NCBI RefSeq assembly: GCF_000710465.2 | Contig: NZ_JAIZ01000412.1 | Span: forward strand, 22,642-57,582 | Length of the DNA: 34,941 bases | Direction of reading: 5' to 3' | From: Kitasatospora sp. MBT63 | Lineage (GTDB): Bacteria > Actinomycetota > Actinomycetes > Streptomycetales > Streptomycetaceae | In this document: piece after piece, positions 1-8,988 of the stretch | Layout of the letters: each line of letters starts with the position of its first letter | How positions within the stretch are numbered: the first letter of the stretch is position 1 | The notes under the pieces: generated by a model | Seen by the model: the letters and a program-made list of their open reading frames with translations, nothing else | Told to the model about the DNA's origin: nothing | Database searches by the model: none | Position numbers and translations under genes: made by a program

Positions 1-735
1 GGCCTGCACGGTGTCCAGGCCGATCAGGTCGGCGAGTTGGAGCGGGCCCATGGGGTGGGCGCAGCCGTGGACCATGCCGGCGTCGATGTCGGCGGCGGTG
101 GCGTGGCCGGCCTCGGCCATCCGGATCGCGGCCAGCAGGTACGGGACCAGCAGGGCGTTGACGACGAAGCCGGCCCGGTCGCGCGAGTGGATGACGTGCT
201 TGCCGAGCACCTCCTCGGCGAACGCCCCGACGCGGTGCAGGACGGTCGGGTCGGTGTGCAGCGAGGCGACCAGTTCGACCAGCGGCATCACCGGGGCCGG
301 GTTGAAGAAGTGCAGGCCCAGCACGTGCGAGGGGCGGCCGGTGGCGATGCCGAGCCGGGTGACCGGGATGGCGGAGGTGTTGGTGGCGAGGACGGCCTGC
401 TCGTCGGCCAGGACCTTGTCGAGGGCGGTGAGGATCTCGGTCTTGACGCTCTCGTCCTCGACGACGGCCTCGACGACGAGTTGGCGGTCGGCGAGTGCCT
501 CCAGGTCGTCGGCGAAGATCAGGTGGCCCCAGGCCTCGGTGCGCTGCTGATCGCTGATCCGGCCGCGGTCGGCCGCGTGGTGCAGGGATCGGTCGATCCG
601 GGCGCGGGCGGCGCGCAGGGCGGCCGGGTCCTTCTCGCAGACGATGGTGTCCAGGCCGGCGCGGGCGAAGACCTCGGCGATGCCGGAGCCCATCTGTCCG
701 GCGCCGACGACGGCGACACGGCGAAGGTCGTTCAT
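1..735 (-). CDS. 3-hydroxybutyryl-CoA / 3-hydroxyacyl-CoA dehydrogenase, C-terminus cut by window edge
   Basis: Only the first 245 residues are present; the frame runs off the left edge. The ATG at 735 begins MNDLRRVAVVGAGQMGSGIA, whose GAGxMGxGIA is the NAD-binding Rossmann loop of this family. Further family signatures are VVEAVVEDE, the ATNTSA loop near residue 120, and LGLHFFNPAPVMPLVE, which carries the catalytic His. The all-alpha C-terminal domain starts at AGFVVNALLVPYL. The enzyme oxidises (3S)-hydroxyacyl-CoA to 3-oxoacyl-CoA in the cytosol, feeding beta-oxidation or C4-CoA metabolism. It lies 68 bp downstream of aceB on the same strand, so it may belong to the glyoxylate-cycle transcription unit. 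A weak GAGG ribosome site precedes the ATG. Family assignment is firm; chain-length preference cannot be read from the sequence. Confidence 0.93.
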   Translation of the reverse strand, partial: MNDLRRVAVVGAGQMGSGIAEVFARAGLDTIVCEKDPAALRAARARIDRSLHHAADRGRISDQQRTEAWGHLIFADDLEALADRQLVVEAVVEDESVKTEILTALDKVLADEQAVLATNTSAIPVTRLGIATGRPSHVLGLHFFNPAPVMPLVELVASLHTDPTVLHRVGAFAEEVLGKHVIHSRDRAGFVVNALLVPYLLAAIRMAEAGHATAADIDAGMVHGCAHPMGPLQLADLIGLDTVQA

Positions 736-803
736 GCGGTTGCCTCTTCGGGTCGGTGCGGGTCGGTGCGGGGCGGGTCGCTGCGGCTCGGGGACGGTGG
801 GCG

Positions 804-2417
<1,614 letters not shown>

Positions 2418-2438
2418 CCGGCTCTCCAGGAAGGTGGG

Positions 2439-2472
2439 GCCCGGGGCCGCGTCTCCCTACGCGGCCCCGGGC
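2439..2472 (-). terminator. Strong intercistronic hairpin between aceA and aceB
   Basis: Perfect 13-bp inverted repeat: arm GCCCGGGGCCGCG at 2439-2451, 8-nt loop, and its exact complement at 2460-2472. It ends 22 bp before the aceB start and has no T-tract. A second stem with one mismatch (GGGCCCCGT against ACGGGACCC, roughly 2487-2510) lies nearer the aceA stop. The pair could be a partial terminator, an RNA-stability element, or a brake on aceB expression; the sequence alone does not decide. Confidence 0.6.
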
Positions 2473-2566
2473 GGTGGTGGCCTGCGGGCCCCGTCCCTCA
2501 ACGGGACCCCGGGCGAAGGTCCGGGGCGGCCGGGCGGCGGTGGGGGCGCCGGCCGGCCGGGTTCGG

Positions 2567-3859
2567 TCAGTGGAACTGCTCGGCCTCGGTGGAGCCGGTC
2601 AGGGCGAGCGTCTCGGCGTTCGGGTTGAGCGCGGTGCTCACCTGGTCGAAGTAGCCGGTGCCGACCTCGCGCTGGTGCTTGACGGCGGTGTAGCCGTCCG
2701 GGACGGCCGCGAACTCGGCCTCCTGGAGGTCTACGTAGGCGGTCATGCCGCTCTCCGCGTAGCCCTTGGCGAGCTGGAACATCGAGTGGTTGAGCGCGTG
2801 GAAGCCCGCCAGCGTGATGAACTGGAACCGGTACCCCATCGCGCCCAACTCCCGCTGGAACTTGGCGATCTGGTCGTCGTCCAGAGCCGCCTTCCAGTTG
2901 AACGACGGCGAGCAGTTGTAGGCCAGCATCTTGTCCGGGTACTCGGCCTTGACGGCCTCGGCGAACTCCCGGGCCTGCGCGAGGTCCGGGGTACCGGTCT
3001 CGACCCAGATCAGGTCGGCGTACGGCGCGAACGCCAGGCCGCGGGAGATCACCGGCGCCATGCCCGGCTCGACCCGGTAGAAGCCCTCGGCGGTCCGCTC
3101 GCCGGTGCAGAACCGGGCGTCGCGCTCGTCGACGTCGGTGGTCAGCAGGTTGGCGGCGAGCGCGTCGGTGCGCGCCACGACGACGGTCGGCACGTCGGCG
3201 ATGTCCGCCGCCAGCCGGGCCGCGTTCAGGGTCCGGATGTGCTGGGCGGTGGGCACCAGCACCTTGCCGCCCAGGTGGCCGCACTTCTTCTCGGAGGCCA
3301 GCTGGTCCTCGTAGTGGATGCCCGCCGCACCGGCCGCGATCATGCCCTTGGTCAGCTCGAAGGCGTTCAGCGGGCCGCCGAACCCGGCCTCCGCGTCCGC
3401 GACGATCGGCACCAGCCAGTCGGGCCCGTCGTTGCCCTCGGCGGCGTCGATCCCGTCGGCCCGCAGCAGCGCGTTGTTGATCCGGCGCACCACCTGCGGA
3501 ACGGAGTTGGCCGGGTACAGGCTCTGGTCCGGGTAGGTCTGCCCGGCCTGGTTGGCGTCCGCGGCGACCTGCCAGCCGGAAAGGTAGATCGCCTGCAGGC
3601 CGGCCTTCACCATCTGTACGGCCTGACCTCCGGTCAGCGCACCCAGCGCGTGGACGTAGTCCCGCTCGTGCAGCTGCGACCACAGCCGCTCGGCGCCGCG
3701 CCGGGCCAGGGTGTGCTCCTCGCGGACGGTGCCCGACAGGCGCACCACGTCCGCCGCGGTGAAGGTCCGCTCGATGCCCGCCCAGCGGGGGTCGGACGCC
3801 CACCGGGCGGCCAGCCGCGCCGCCTGCTGCTCCTGCTGCTGCCGAACCGACTGCGTCAT
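2567..3859 (-). CDS. aceA: Isocitrate lyase
   Basis: Cleaves isocitrate to glyoxylate and succinate, the entry step of the glyoxylate bypass. The 430-residue length fits the short actinobacterial ICL1 class. The active-site signature [11 protein letters not shown] with the catalytic cysteine lies near residue 190. The family blocks [22 protein letters not shown] and the metal-binding DAEAGFGG are also present. I chose the ATG at 3859 ([12 protein letters not shown]) because GGGAGCAG precedes it; the frame stays open for 114 more codons upstream, but that stretch runs through the promoter and the divergent regulator start and does not look coding. The adjacent scfR-like gene and shared repeats imply induction on acetate or fatty acids. 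Very secure call. Confidence 0.97.
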   Translation of the reverse strand: MTQSVRQQQEQQAARLAARWASDPRWAGIERTFTAADVVRLSGTVREEHTLARRGAERLWSQLHERDYVHALGALTGGQAVQMVKAGLQAIYLSGWQVAADANQAGQTYPDQSLYPANSVPQVVRRINNALLRADGIDAAEGNDGPDWLVPIVADAEAGFGGPLNAFELTKGMIAAGAAGIHYEDQLASEKKCGHLGGKVLVPTAQHIRTLNAARLAADIADVPTVVVARTDALAANLLTTDVDERDARFCTGERTAEGFYRVEPGMAPVISRGLAFAPYADLIWVETGTPDLAQAREFAEAVKAEYPDKMLAYNCSPSFNWKAALDDDQIAKFQRELGAMGYRFQFITLAGFHALNHSMFQLAKGYAESGMTAYVDLQEAEFAAVPDGYTAVKHQREVGTGYFDQVSTALNPNAETLALTGSTEAEQFH

Positions 3860-4090
3860 GGGTCTGCTCCCGAGAGTGCTGTTGCCAAGGGTGTGATGCA
3901 CCTCACCGAGGGGGTGCGCGGGCGGCCGGACGGCGCCGGGCGGCGGTACGGGACCGCGGGACGTGGTCGCCCAGGAAACCGAACCAGCTTCACTGACCTG
4001 GCAGTTATCCGTTTCCGAGGGCGCCTTCCGGCCGCACCACCGACTGTGCCACCCGGCGGTGCGGGCCGTCACCGATGGACCGGTGCCAAC

Positions 4091-4130
4091 TTCTGCGAAT
4101 CGCTGCGGCCGATTCTGCGAAGGCTGCGAA
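4091..4130. promoter_or_regulatory. Candidate RamB/ScfR operators in the aceA-regulator intergenic region
   Basis: TTCTGCGAA occurs at 4091-4099 and again at 4113-4121, followed directly by GGCTGCGAA at 4122-4130; a weaker CTGCGG lies at 4103-4108. TTCTGCGAA contains the dyad TTC-N3-GAA. RamB of Corynebacterium recognises a motif ending in TTTGCAAA, which TTCTGCGAA resembles with GC-rich substitutions. The cluster sits just upstream of a possible -10 (TAGGCT, 4154-4159) for the regulator and about 230 bp upstream of aceA. Autoregulation plus control of aceA is inferred, not shown. Confidence 0.55.
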
Positions 4131-4199
4131 GGCCCGGCGGGGCGTTCCCCCGTTAGGCTGCCGCACCAGACGGGCTCGACCGGACCGGGGAGTGACACC

Positions 4200-5603
4200 A
4201 TGGCGAAGGCTTTCGCGGGCGCCCGGCTGCGCCGCCTCCGCGAGGACCGCGGCCTCAGCCAGGCCGCCCTGGCACGGCTGCTCGAACTCTCACCCAGCTA
4301 CCTCAACCAGCTGGAACACGACGCCCGCCCGCTCACCGTGCCGGTCCTGCTGCGGCTCACCGAGGCGTTCGGCGTCGAGGCCGGCTACTTCGCCCCGCCC
4401 GACAGTGCGCGGCTCACCGCCGAACTGCGCGACTCCCTCGGCGAGGAACTGGCGGCGGGCCGGATCACCCCGGGCGACCTCGACGAGGTCGCCGCCCGCC
4501 TGCCCGCCGTCGCCCGGCTGCTCACCGACCTGGCCCGCGGACGCCGGGACACCGCCGAGCAACTGGCCGTCCTCGCCGGGGACCGCGGCGCCGAGGCCGA
4601 CGCCCGCACCCCGCACGAACAGGTCCGCGAGTTCTTCTACCGCCGCCAGAACTACCTCCACGAACTCGACACCGCGGCAGAGGAGTTGGCCGAGACGATC
4701 GAGCTGAGACGCGGCGGGGTGCGGGAGGCCCTGGCCGAACGGCTGGCCGACGGGCACCGGGTCCGGATCGCCACCGGGAGCGGGGACCTGCACCGGTACG
4801 ACGGGCGGACCCGGACCCTGCACCTGTCCGACCGGCTGCGACCCGGCCAGCAGGCCTTCCGGATGGCCACCCAGCTGGCCTACCTGGAACACGACTCCCT
4901 GCTGTCCGAACTCGCCGCCCAGGACAGCCCCGAGGGCTCCACCGCCCGCTCGCTCACCCGGATCGGCCTCGCGAACTACTTCGCCGCCGCCCTCGTCCTG
5001 CCCTACCGGGTCTTCCACGACGCGGCGGAGGCCGCCCGGTACGACATCGAGCACCTCGCCGACCACTTCGGCGTCGGCTATGAGACGGTCTGCCACCGGC
5101 TCTCCACCCTCCAGCGCCCCGGCCGGCGCGGGGTGCCGTTCTCCTTCGTCCGGGTCGACCGCGCCGGGAACGTCTCGAAGCGGCAGTCCGCCACGGCCTT
5201 CCACTTCTCCCGCACCGGCGGCACCTGCCCGCTGTGGAACGTCTACGACGCCTTCGCCGCGCCGGGCCGGGTCCACGTCCAGGTCGCCGCCATGCCGGAC
5301 GGCCGCCGCTACCTGTGGACCGCCCGCGCCGTCACCCGCTCACCCGGCGGCTGGGGCCGGCCCGGCAAGACCTTCGCCGTCGGCCTGGGCTGCGAGCTCC
5401 GGCACGCCGGCCGACTGGTGTACGCGGCCGGCCTGGACCTCGGCGACGAAGCCGCCGCCACCCCGATCGGCCTCGGCTGCAAGGTCTGCGAACGCCCCGC
5501 CTGCCCCCAGCGCTCCGCCCCCGCCATCGGCCGGGCCCTGGCCGTCGACGAGCACACCAGCACCTTCGTCCCGTACGCCGTGCGCACCGATCCGCAACCG
5601 TAG
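4200..5603 (+). CDS. ScfR/RamB-family regulator of acetate or short-chain fatty acyl metabolism
   Basis: A 467-residue protein with an XRE-type helix-turn-helix at residues 9-65 ([22 protein letters not shown]). A central region resembling the IrrE/ImmA fold follows, without an HEXXH metal motif. The C-terminal domain has the cysteine cluster [15 protein letters not shown] (CxxCxxxxC) typical of short-chain fatty acyl regulators. In Corynebacterium and Mycobacterium the homologue RamB controls aceA and aceB. Here the gene is divergent from aceA, with direct repeats between them, which supports the same role. I chose the ATG at 4200, right before the helix-turn-helix; the frame is open upstream to 3963 but that part covers the operator region. 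The effector (acyl-CoA?) is not deducible from sequence. Confidence 0.9.
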   Translation: MAKAFAGARLRRLREDRGLSQAALARLLELSPSYLNQLEHDARPLTVPVLLRLTEAFGVEAGYFAPPDSARLTAELRDSLGEELAAGRITPGDLDEVAARLPAVARLLTDLARGRRDTAEQLAVLAGDRGAEADARTPHEQVREFFYRRQNYLHELDTAAEELAETIELRRGGVREALAERLADGHRVRIATGSGDLHRYDGRTRTLHLSDRLRPGQQAFRMATQLAYLEHDSLLSELAAQDSPEGSTARSLTRIGLANYFAAALVLPYRVFHDAAEAARYDIEHLADHFGVGYETVCHRLSTLQRPGRRGVPFSFVRVDRAGNVSKRQSATAFHFSRTGGTCPLWNVYDAFAAPGRVHVQVAAMPDGRRYLWTARAVTRSPGGWGRPGKTFAVGLGCELRHAGRLVYAAGLDLGDEAAATPIGLGCKVCERPACPQRSAPAIGRALAVDEHTSTFVPYAVRTDPQP

Positions 5604-5638
5604 GCCTCAGCCGGCAACTCCCGCCGGGCGCGCGGCAT

Positions 5639-5658
5639 CCGCCCGGAACGTCGGGCGG
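5639..5658. terminator. Hairpin between convergent regulator and MFS genes
   Basis: Perfect 7-bp stem CCGCCCG / CGGGCGG with a 6-nt loop (GAACGT), 35 bp after the regulator stop and 25 bp from the end of the convergent MFS gene. There is no T-tract, which is usual for streptomycete terminators. It could serve both strands. Confidence 0.5.
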
Positions 5659-5682
5659 GGGCGCCCTGGTGCGCACCCTCCG

Positions 5683-7101
5683 TCAGTGGCCCGGGGTGCG
5701 GGTGGGCCCGGCGTACTGGTCGGGGGCGGTGGTGGGGACGGGCGGCAGGAGAGCGGCGGCGGCCAGTCCGACGATGCCGACGGCTGCCAGGGTGATCATC
5801 GCGGCGGCGTACGCGTGGCTGGTGAGGCCGGCGACCAGGATGGTGCCGGCGACGGCGGTGCCGAGGGAGGACCCGAGGTTCGAGATGCTGCGGGACAGGC
5901 CCGAGATCTCGCCCTGCTGCTCCTCGGGGAAGCTGGACTGGACGATGTTGACCGAGGGGGTGAGCATCAGGCCGAGACCGAGGCCGATCAGGAGCAGCCC
6001 GGGGGCGAAGGCCCAGGGGCTGGGGGAGCCGCCGACGATCAGGATCAGTACGAGGATCCCGGCGATGGTGCCGGCGAATCCGGCCAGGATGAGGGTGCGT
6101 TGGGCGTAGCGCCGGGCGAGCCGTTCGGCGGCCAGGGAGGTGGCGAGGATGCCGAGGGTGGCGGCGGTGAAGATCACGCCGGTCTGGATGGCGTCGTATC
6201 CGCGGACGACCTGGAGGTAGGACGCCACGGTGAAGGACACGCCCATCAGGAGCAGCCACTGGGTGTTCTGGGTGACCAGCCCGAGATCGGAGGTACGGCT
6301 GCGGAACAGGCTGGTGGACAGCAGCGCTTCCTTGCCCGCCCGCTCCCTCGCGCGGACCCAGTAGAAGAAGCCCGCCAGGAAGAGCGCGCCGAGGACGAGC
6401 AGGGTGAGCATCAGCCAGATGTTGTCGTCGGCGGCCACGATGCCGGTGACGACGAGGACCAGTCCGACGGCGGAGAGCACGGTGCCGACGGTGTCGAACG
6501 GGCGGGTCGGGTCCGGTGGGAGCGGGTCCTCGATCCGGCGGCTGAGCAGGATGATCACGGCGATGACCAGGGCCTGGAACACGAAGGCGGCCCGCCAGCT
6601 GATCGCCGAGGTGATCAGTCCGCCGATCAGCGGGCCGGCCGCCGCGCCGATTCCGCCGAGCGCCATGATCGTCCCGAACGCCTTGGCGCGTGAGGTCAGG
6701 TCGGTGAAGAGCAGGGTGGTGAGGATGTAGACGGGTGGGATGAGCAGGGCCGTGCCGACGCCTTCGAGGATCGAGTTGCCGAGGATGAGGACGCCCAGGC
6801 CCGGCGCGGCGGCGCTCAGCAGGGCGCCGACCCCGTACACGACCAGGCCGACCAGCAGGCACCGCTTGCGGCCGTAGCGGTCGGTGAGTTTGCCGCCCGG
6901 GATCATCAGCGCGGCCATCACCAGCAGGAAGACGGTGATGGCGACCTGCACGCCCTGCACGGTGGTGTCGAGGTCCTCGCTGATGTCGTTGATCATCACG
7001 TTCATGTTCGAGCCGGCGAAGCTGCAGATGAACTGGGCGAGGGCGAGCGGCGCGATGATCCGCCGCAGGGCGTTGGGCGTGCCCGGGGCGGTGTCACTCA
7101 T
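5683..7101 (-). CDS. MFS transporter, DHA2 (14-helix) drug-efflux type
   Basis: A 472-residue integral membrane protein with about 14 hydrophobic helices, the size and topology of proton-driven DHA2 multidrug exporters. Loop 2-3 carries GGKLTDRYGRKRC, the MFS motif A. The helix-5 region has GGIGAAAGPLIGGLI, the antiporter motif C, which marks an exporter rather than an importer. The ATG at 7101 has GGGGG a few bases upstream. A 38-codon ORF overlaps this start by 8 bp and may couple translation. No adjacent TetR or MarR regulator is visible. Substrate is unknown. Confidence 0.88.
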   Translation of the reverse strand: MSDTAPGTPNALRRIIAPLALAQFICSFAGSNMNVMINDISEDLDTTVQGVQVAITVFLLVMAALMIPGGKLTDRYGRKRCLLVGLVVYGVGALLSAAAPGLGVLILGNSILEGVGTALLIPPVYILTTLLFTDLTSRAKAFGTIMALGGIGAAAGPLIGGLITSAISWRAAFVFQALVIAVIILLSRRIEDPLPPDPTRPFDTVGTVLSAVGLVLVVTGIVAADDNIWLMLTLLVLGALFLAGFFYWVRARERAGKEALLSTSLFRSRTSDLGLVTQNTQWLLLMGVSFTVASYLQVVRGYDAIQTGVIFTAATLGILATSLAAERLARRYAQRTLILAGFAGTIAGILVLILIVGGSPSPWAFAPGLLLIGLGLGLMLTPSVNIVQSSFPEEQQGEISGLSRSISNLGSSLGTAVAGTILVAGLTSHAYAAAMITLAAVGIVGLAAAALLPPVPTTAPDQYAGPTRTPGH

Positions 7102-7210
7102 CGGTGCCCCCGGCGCCCGCCCGGTCGAGCCGTTCGGCCGAGAGGCCGATCGCCTCGGCAGAAGGGTCGGCGTGGCTGGCGTGGCTGGCGATTGCCGGGT
7201 AGGCGCTCAT
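7094..7210 (-). CDS. Possible 38-residue leader or small protein overlapping the MFS start
   Basis: Begins ATGAGCGCCTACCCG at 7210 after a good GGGAGA ribosome site with a 7-nt gap, and ends TGA at 7096-7094, eight bases inside the MFS gene in another frame. The product starts MSAYPAIASHASHADPSAEA and has no cysteine, signal sequence or membrane helix. Codon third positions are strongly G/C, as in real genes here. The arrangement suggests translational coupling to the exporter. It contains two copies of a GCGTGGCTG-type 9-mer (opposite strand), so chance cannot be excluded. No family recognised. Confidence 0.4.
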   Translation of the reverse strand: MSAYPAIASHASHADPSAEAIGLSAERLDRAGAGGTDE

Positions 7211-7439
7211 GGAAGTCTCCCTCGCACTCGCACGTCCACCGCTTCGGGAGAGCCGAACGCGGCGCCTGCCCCGGGTGAACGGCCTGGCCCCGCCCGTGCT
7301 CGTACTTTCCCACCAGGTGCGCGGCGGAGGACGGAGGACGCGCGGGGGCGCGGCCGCTCGGGTGCGACGGCGGCGCGGCGGCGCCATCGCCGCCTCGCCG
7401 TGCCGCGCGCGGCACCCGGCCTGCGTCGCCGGGCGTGCG

Positions 7440-7445
7440 TAGATT
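7440..7445 (+). promoter_or_regulatory. Possible -10 box for a leaderless membrane-protein mRNA
   Basis: TAGATT lies six bases before the GTG at 7452, the distance expected when transcription begins at the start codon itself. No clear -35 hexamer and no Shine-Dalgarno sequence are visible. Confidence 0.35.
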
Positions 7446-7451
7446 GAGGTG

Positions 7452-7973
7452 GTGCACCGCATCATCCCCTGGCCGCGCAGGCCAGACCCGACGGGCCGGG
7501 CACCATCGCGGAGCGACTACGCCGGGGCCCTGTACGGGTCGCTCCTCGCGGCGTCCGTGATCGCCACGGCCAGCGCGGTCGGTGACTTTCCCCGACTGCA
7601 GACCGTGGTGCTGCTCCTGGTGACCGGCCTGGTGTTCTGGGCCGCCCACGCCTACGCGAACCTGGCCGGGGAGCGCAGGGTCGGCCGGCGGCCCGGCTGG
7701 GCCGAGATCCGCCGGGTGGGCCGGCACGAGTGGCCGATCGTCGAGGCGGCGGTGCTGCCCGCGGTGGCCGTGGCGGTGAGCCCCGTGCTGGGGCTGGGGC
7801 TGAGCGGTGCCGCGTGGTTCGCGCTGAGCGTGGCGGTGGCGCAGCTGGTCGCGTGGGCCTGCCTGGGCGCCGTCCACGCCGGAGCCTCCCGCACCGAGGT
7901 CGCCGTCGAGGGCCTGGCCAACCTGGTCCTCGGACTGGTCCTGGTGGCGGCGAAGGCGGCCCTCGGACACTGA
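7452..7973 (+). CDS. Small integral membrane protein of unknown function
   Basis: About 173 residues. The N-terminus is basic (HRIIPWPRRPDPTGRAPSRSDY) and is followed by about four hydrophobic segments: GALYGSLLAASVIATAS, TVVLLLVTGLVFWAAHAYANL, IVEAAVLPAVAVAVSPVLGL and a last one at the C-terminus. No enzyme motif is visible. Two GTG codons, 7449 and 7452, could start translation. I prefer 7452 because TAGATT lies exactly six bases upstream, as in a leaderless transcript, and there is no ribosome site. The gene converges with the membrane-anchored protein of the polysaccharide locus. Real gene likely; function unknown. Confidence 0.75.
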   Translation: MHRIIPWPRRPDPTGRAPSRSDYAGALYGSLLAASVIATASAVGDFPRLQTVVLLLVTGLVFWAAHAYANLAGERRVGRRPGWAEIRRVGRHEWPIVEAAVLPAVAVAVSPVLGLGLSGAAWFALSVAVAQLVAWACLGAVHAGASRTEVAVEGLANLVLGLVLVAAKAALGH

Positions 7974-8025
7974 CCCGGCCCACGCCGGTACGACCGCGCC
8001 CCGGCGGATGCGACGCGTCCCGGCC

Positions 8026-8988
8026 TTACCCGGTGCCGGTGCCGGTGCCGGTGCCGGTGGGGGCCGGCGCCGGCGCCGGTTCCCGTGGTTCCTCGCCGAG
8101 TCCGCGCAGGGTGTCCAGGGCGGTGCGCGGGTAGGGGCCCGTGCAGCCGGGGCAGGCGGCGGAGGCGGCCGGGTCGTTGAGCCAGTACCCGTCGACCGTG
8201 GAGCGTACGGCACGGGCGGCCCGGTCGATCTGTGCGGCGCCGACGGCCCGGCCCGAAGGGTTGGTGCTCAGGCCGGCGAGCACCTTGATCCGGGGATTGG
8301 CGCGGCGGGCCTGGGCGGTGGCGGCCGCCACGAAGGAGGCGAACAGCGTCGGGTTGTCCTCCGCGCCCTGGGCCTGGAGGTCCAGCACATCGGCGTCGCG
8401 TGCGATCTCGCCGGCCAGCCCGAGCTTCAGGAAGGTGTCGAAGGCGCCGCCGGCGGTGCCCGGGCGCAGTGCCTCGACGAGATCGGTGGCAGGTGCGGCG
8501 ATGAACAGCAGGTGGTGACGGTGGACCAGGTCCGCGGCCATCCGGTCGTAGCGGACCGGGTCGGCCTGCTCCGCGGCCGGGGTCTGCGGCCAGTGTTCGT
8601 TGTCGTAGAGCACCGCTCGGATCCGCGGGTCCAGCCGGTTGCCGGTCAGGGCCGACTCGAGGGCGGTGTAGCTGTCGAAACTGGCGGTCGGTGTGGAGCG
8701 CCAGCCGTCGGGGACGGCCCAGTTGCCGTCCCCGGTGAGCACGTAGGCGTCCGGTGTGTCGAAGGACCGGGCGGTGGTCCGGCCGGTGGGGTCGGCGGCC
8801 AGCAGCCTTCCCAGGGTCCGGCCGCTGATGATCCAGGAACCGGCCGCCGCGGTGGCGCCCGGTGCGGGGGAGGGCTTCGGCCGCGGCCGGGCCGGCGTGC
8901 TCGTCCGGTCGGCGACCACGAGGTACCCGGCCAGCAGCACCGCGGCCGCGGCGAGCAGGGCTGCCGCCGACGCGTACGGGCGCTTCAC
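8026..8988 (-). CDS. Membrane-anchored extracytoplasmic protein, possible TIM-barrel hydrolase-like fold
   Basis: A 320-residue protein starting at GTG 8988, whose GTGA overlaps the stop of the upstream glycosyltransferase by 4 bp, a sign of translational coupling. One hydrophobic N-terminal segment (residues 7-27) has no lipobox cysteine, so it is a signal anchor. An Arg/Pro/Ala-rich spacer follows, then a folded domain. Regularly spaced strand-like blocks (IRAVLYDNEHW, LFIAAPATDLV, ADVLDLQAQGAED, KVLAGLSTNP, VDGYWLND) suggest a (beta/alpha)8 barrel of glycoside-hydrolase type, with acidic residues at DNEHW and QAQGAED as catalytic candidates. The tail is (AP)n followed by (TG)5. Coupling to a polysaccharide synthase suggests a role in trimming or handling the glycan outside the membrane; this is inference. 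Confidence 0.75.
   Translation of the reverse strand: MKRPYASAAALLAAAAVLLAGYLVVADRTSTPARPRPKPSPAPGATAAAGSWIISGRTLGRLLAADPTGRTTARSFDTPDAYVLTGDGNWAVPDGWRSTPTASFDSYTALESALTGNRLDPRIRAVLYDNEHWPQTPAAEQADPVRYDRMAADLVHRHHLLFIAAPATDLVEALRPGTAGGAFDTFLKLGLAGEIARDADVLDLQAQGAEDNPTLFASFVAAATAQARRANPRIKVLAGLSTNPSGRAVGAAQIDRAARAVRSTVDGYWLNDPAASAACPGCTGPYPRTALDTLRGLGEEPREPAPAPAPTGTGTGTGTG
8032..8059. repeat. Hexanucleotide repeat encoding the Thr-Gly tail
   Basis: About 4.5 tandem copies of GGTGCC at the 3' end of the membrane-anchored protein gene, read on the minus strand as alternating Gly-Thr codons, next to a GC-rich Ala-Pro stretch. Changes in unit number would lengthen or shorten the C-terminal tail in frame. 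Confidence 0.75.

Noticed and set aside
751-770. Two tandem copies of GGTCGGTGCG between aceB and the dehydrogenase gene
   Set aside because: Short, GC-rich and imperfectly placed for an operator; probably slippage.
2474-4156. 560-codon plus-strand ORF opposite aceA
   Set aside because: Antisense shadow of isocitrate lyase.
3860-4201. 114-codon N-terminal extension of the aceA frame
   Set aside because: Covers the divergent promoter and operator repeats; aceA has a good ribosome site at 3859.
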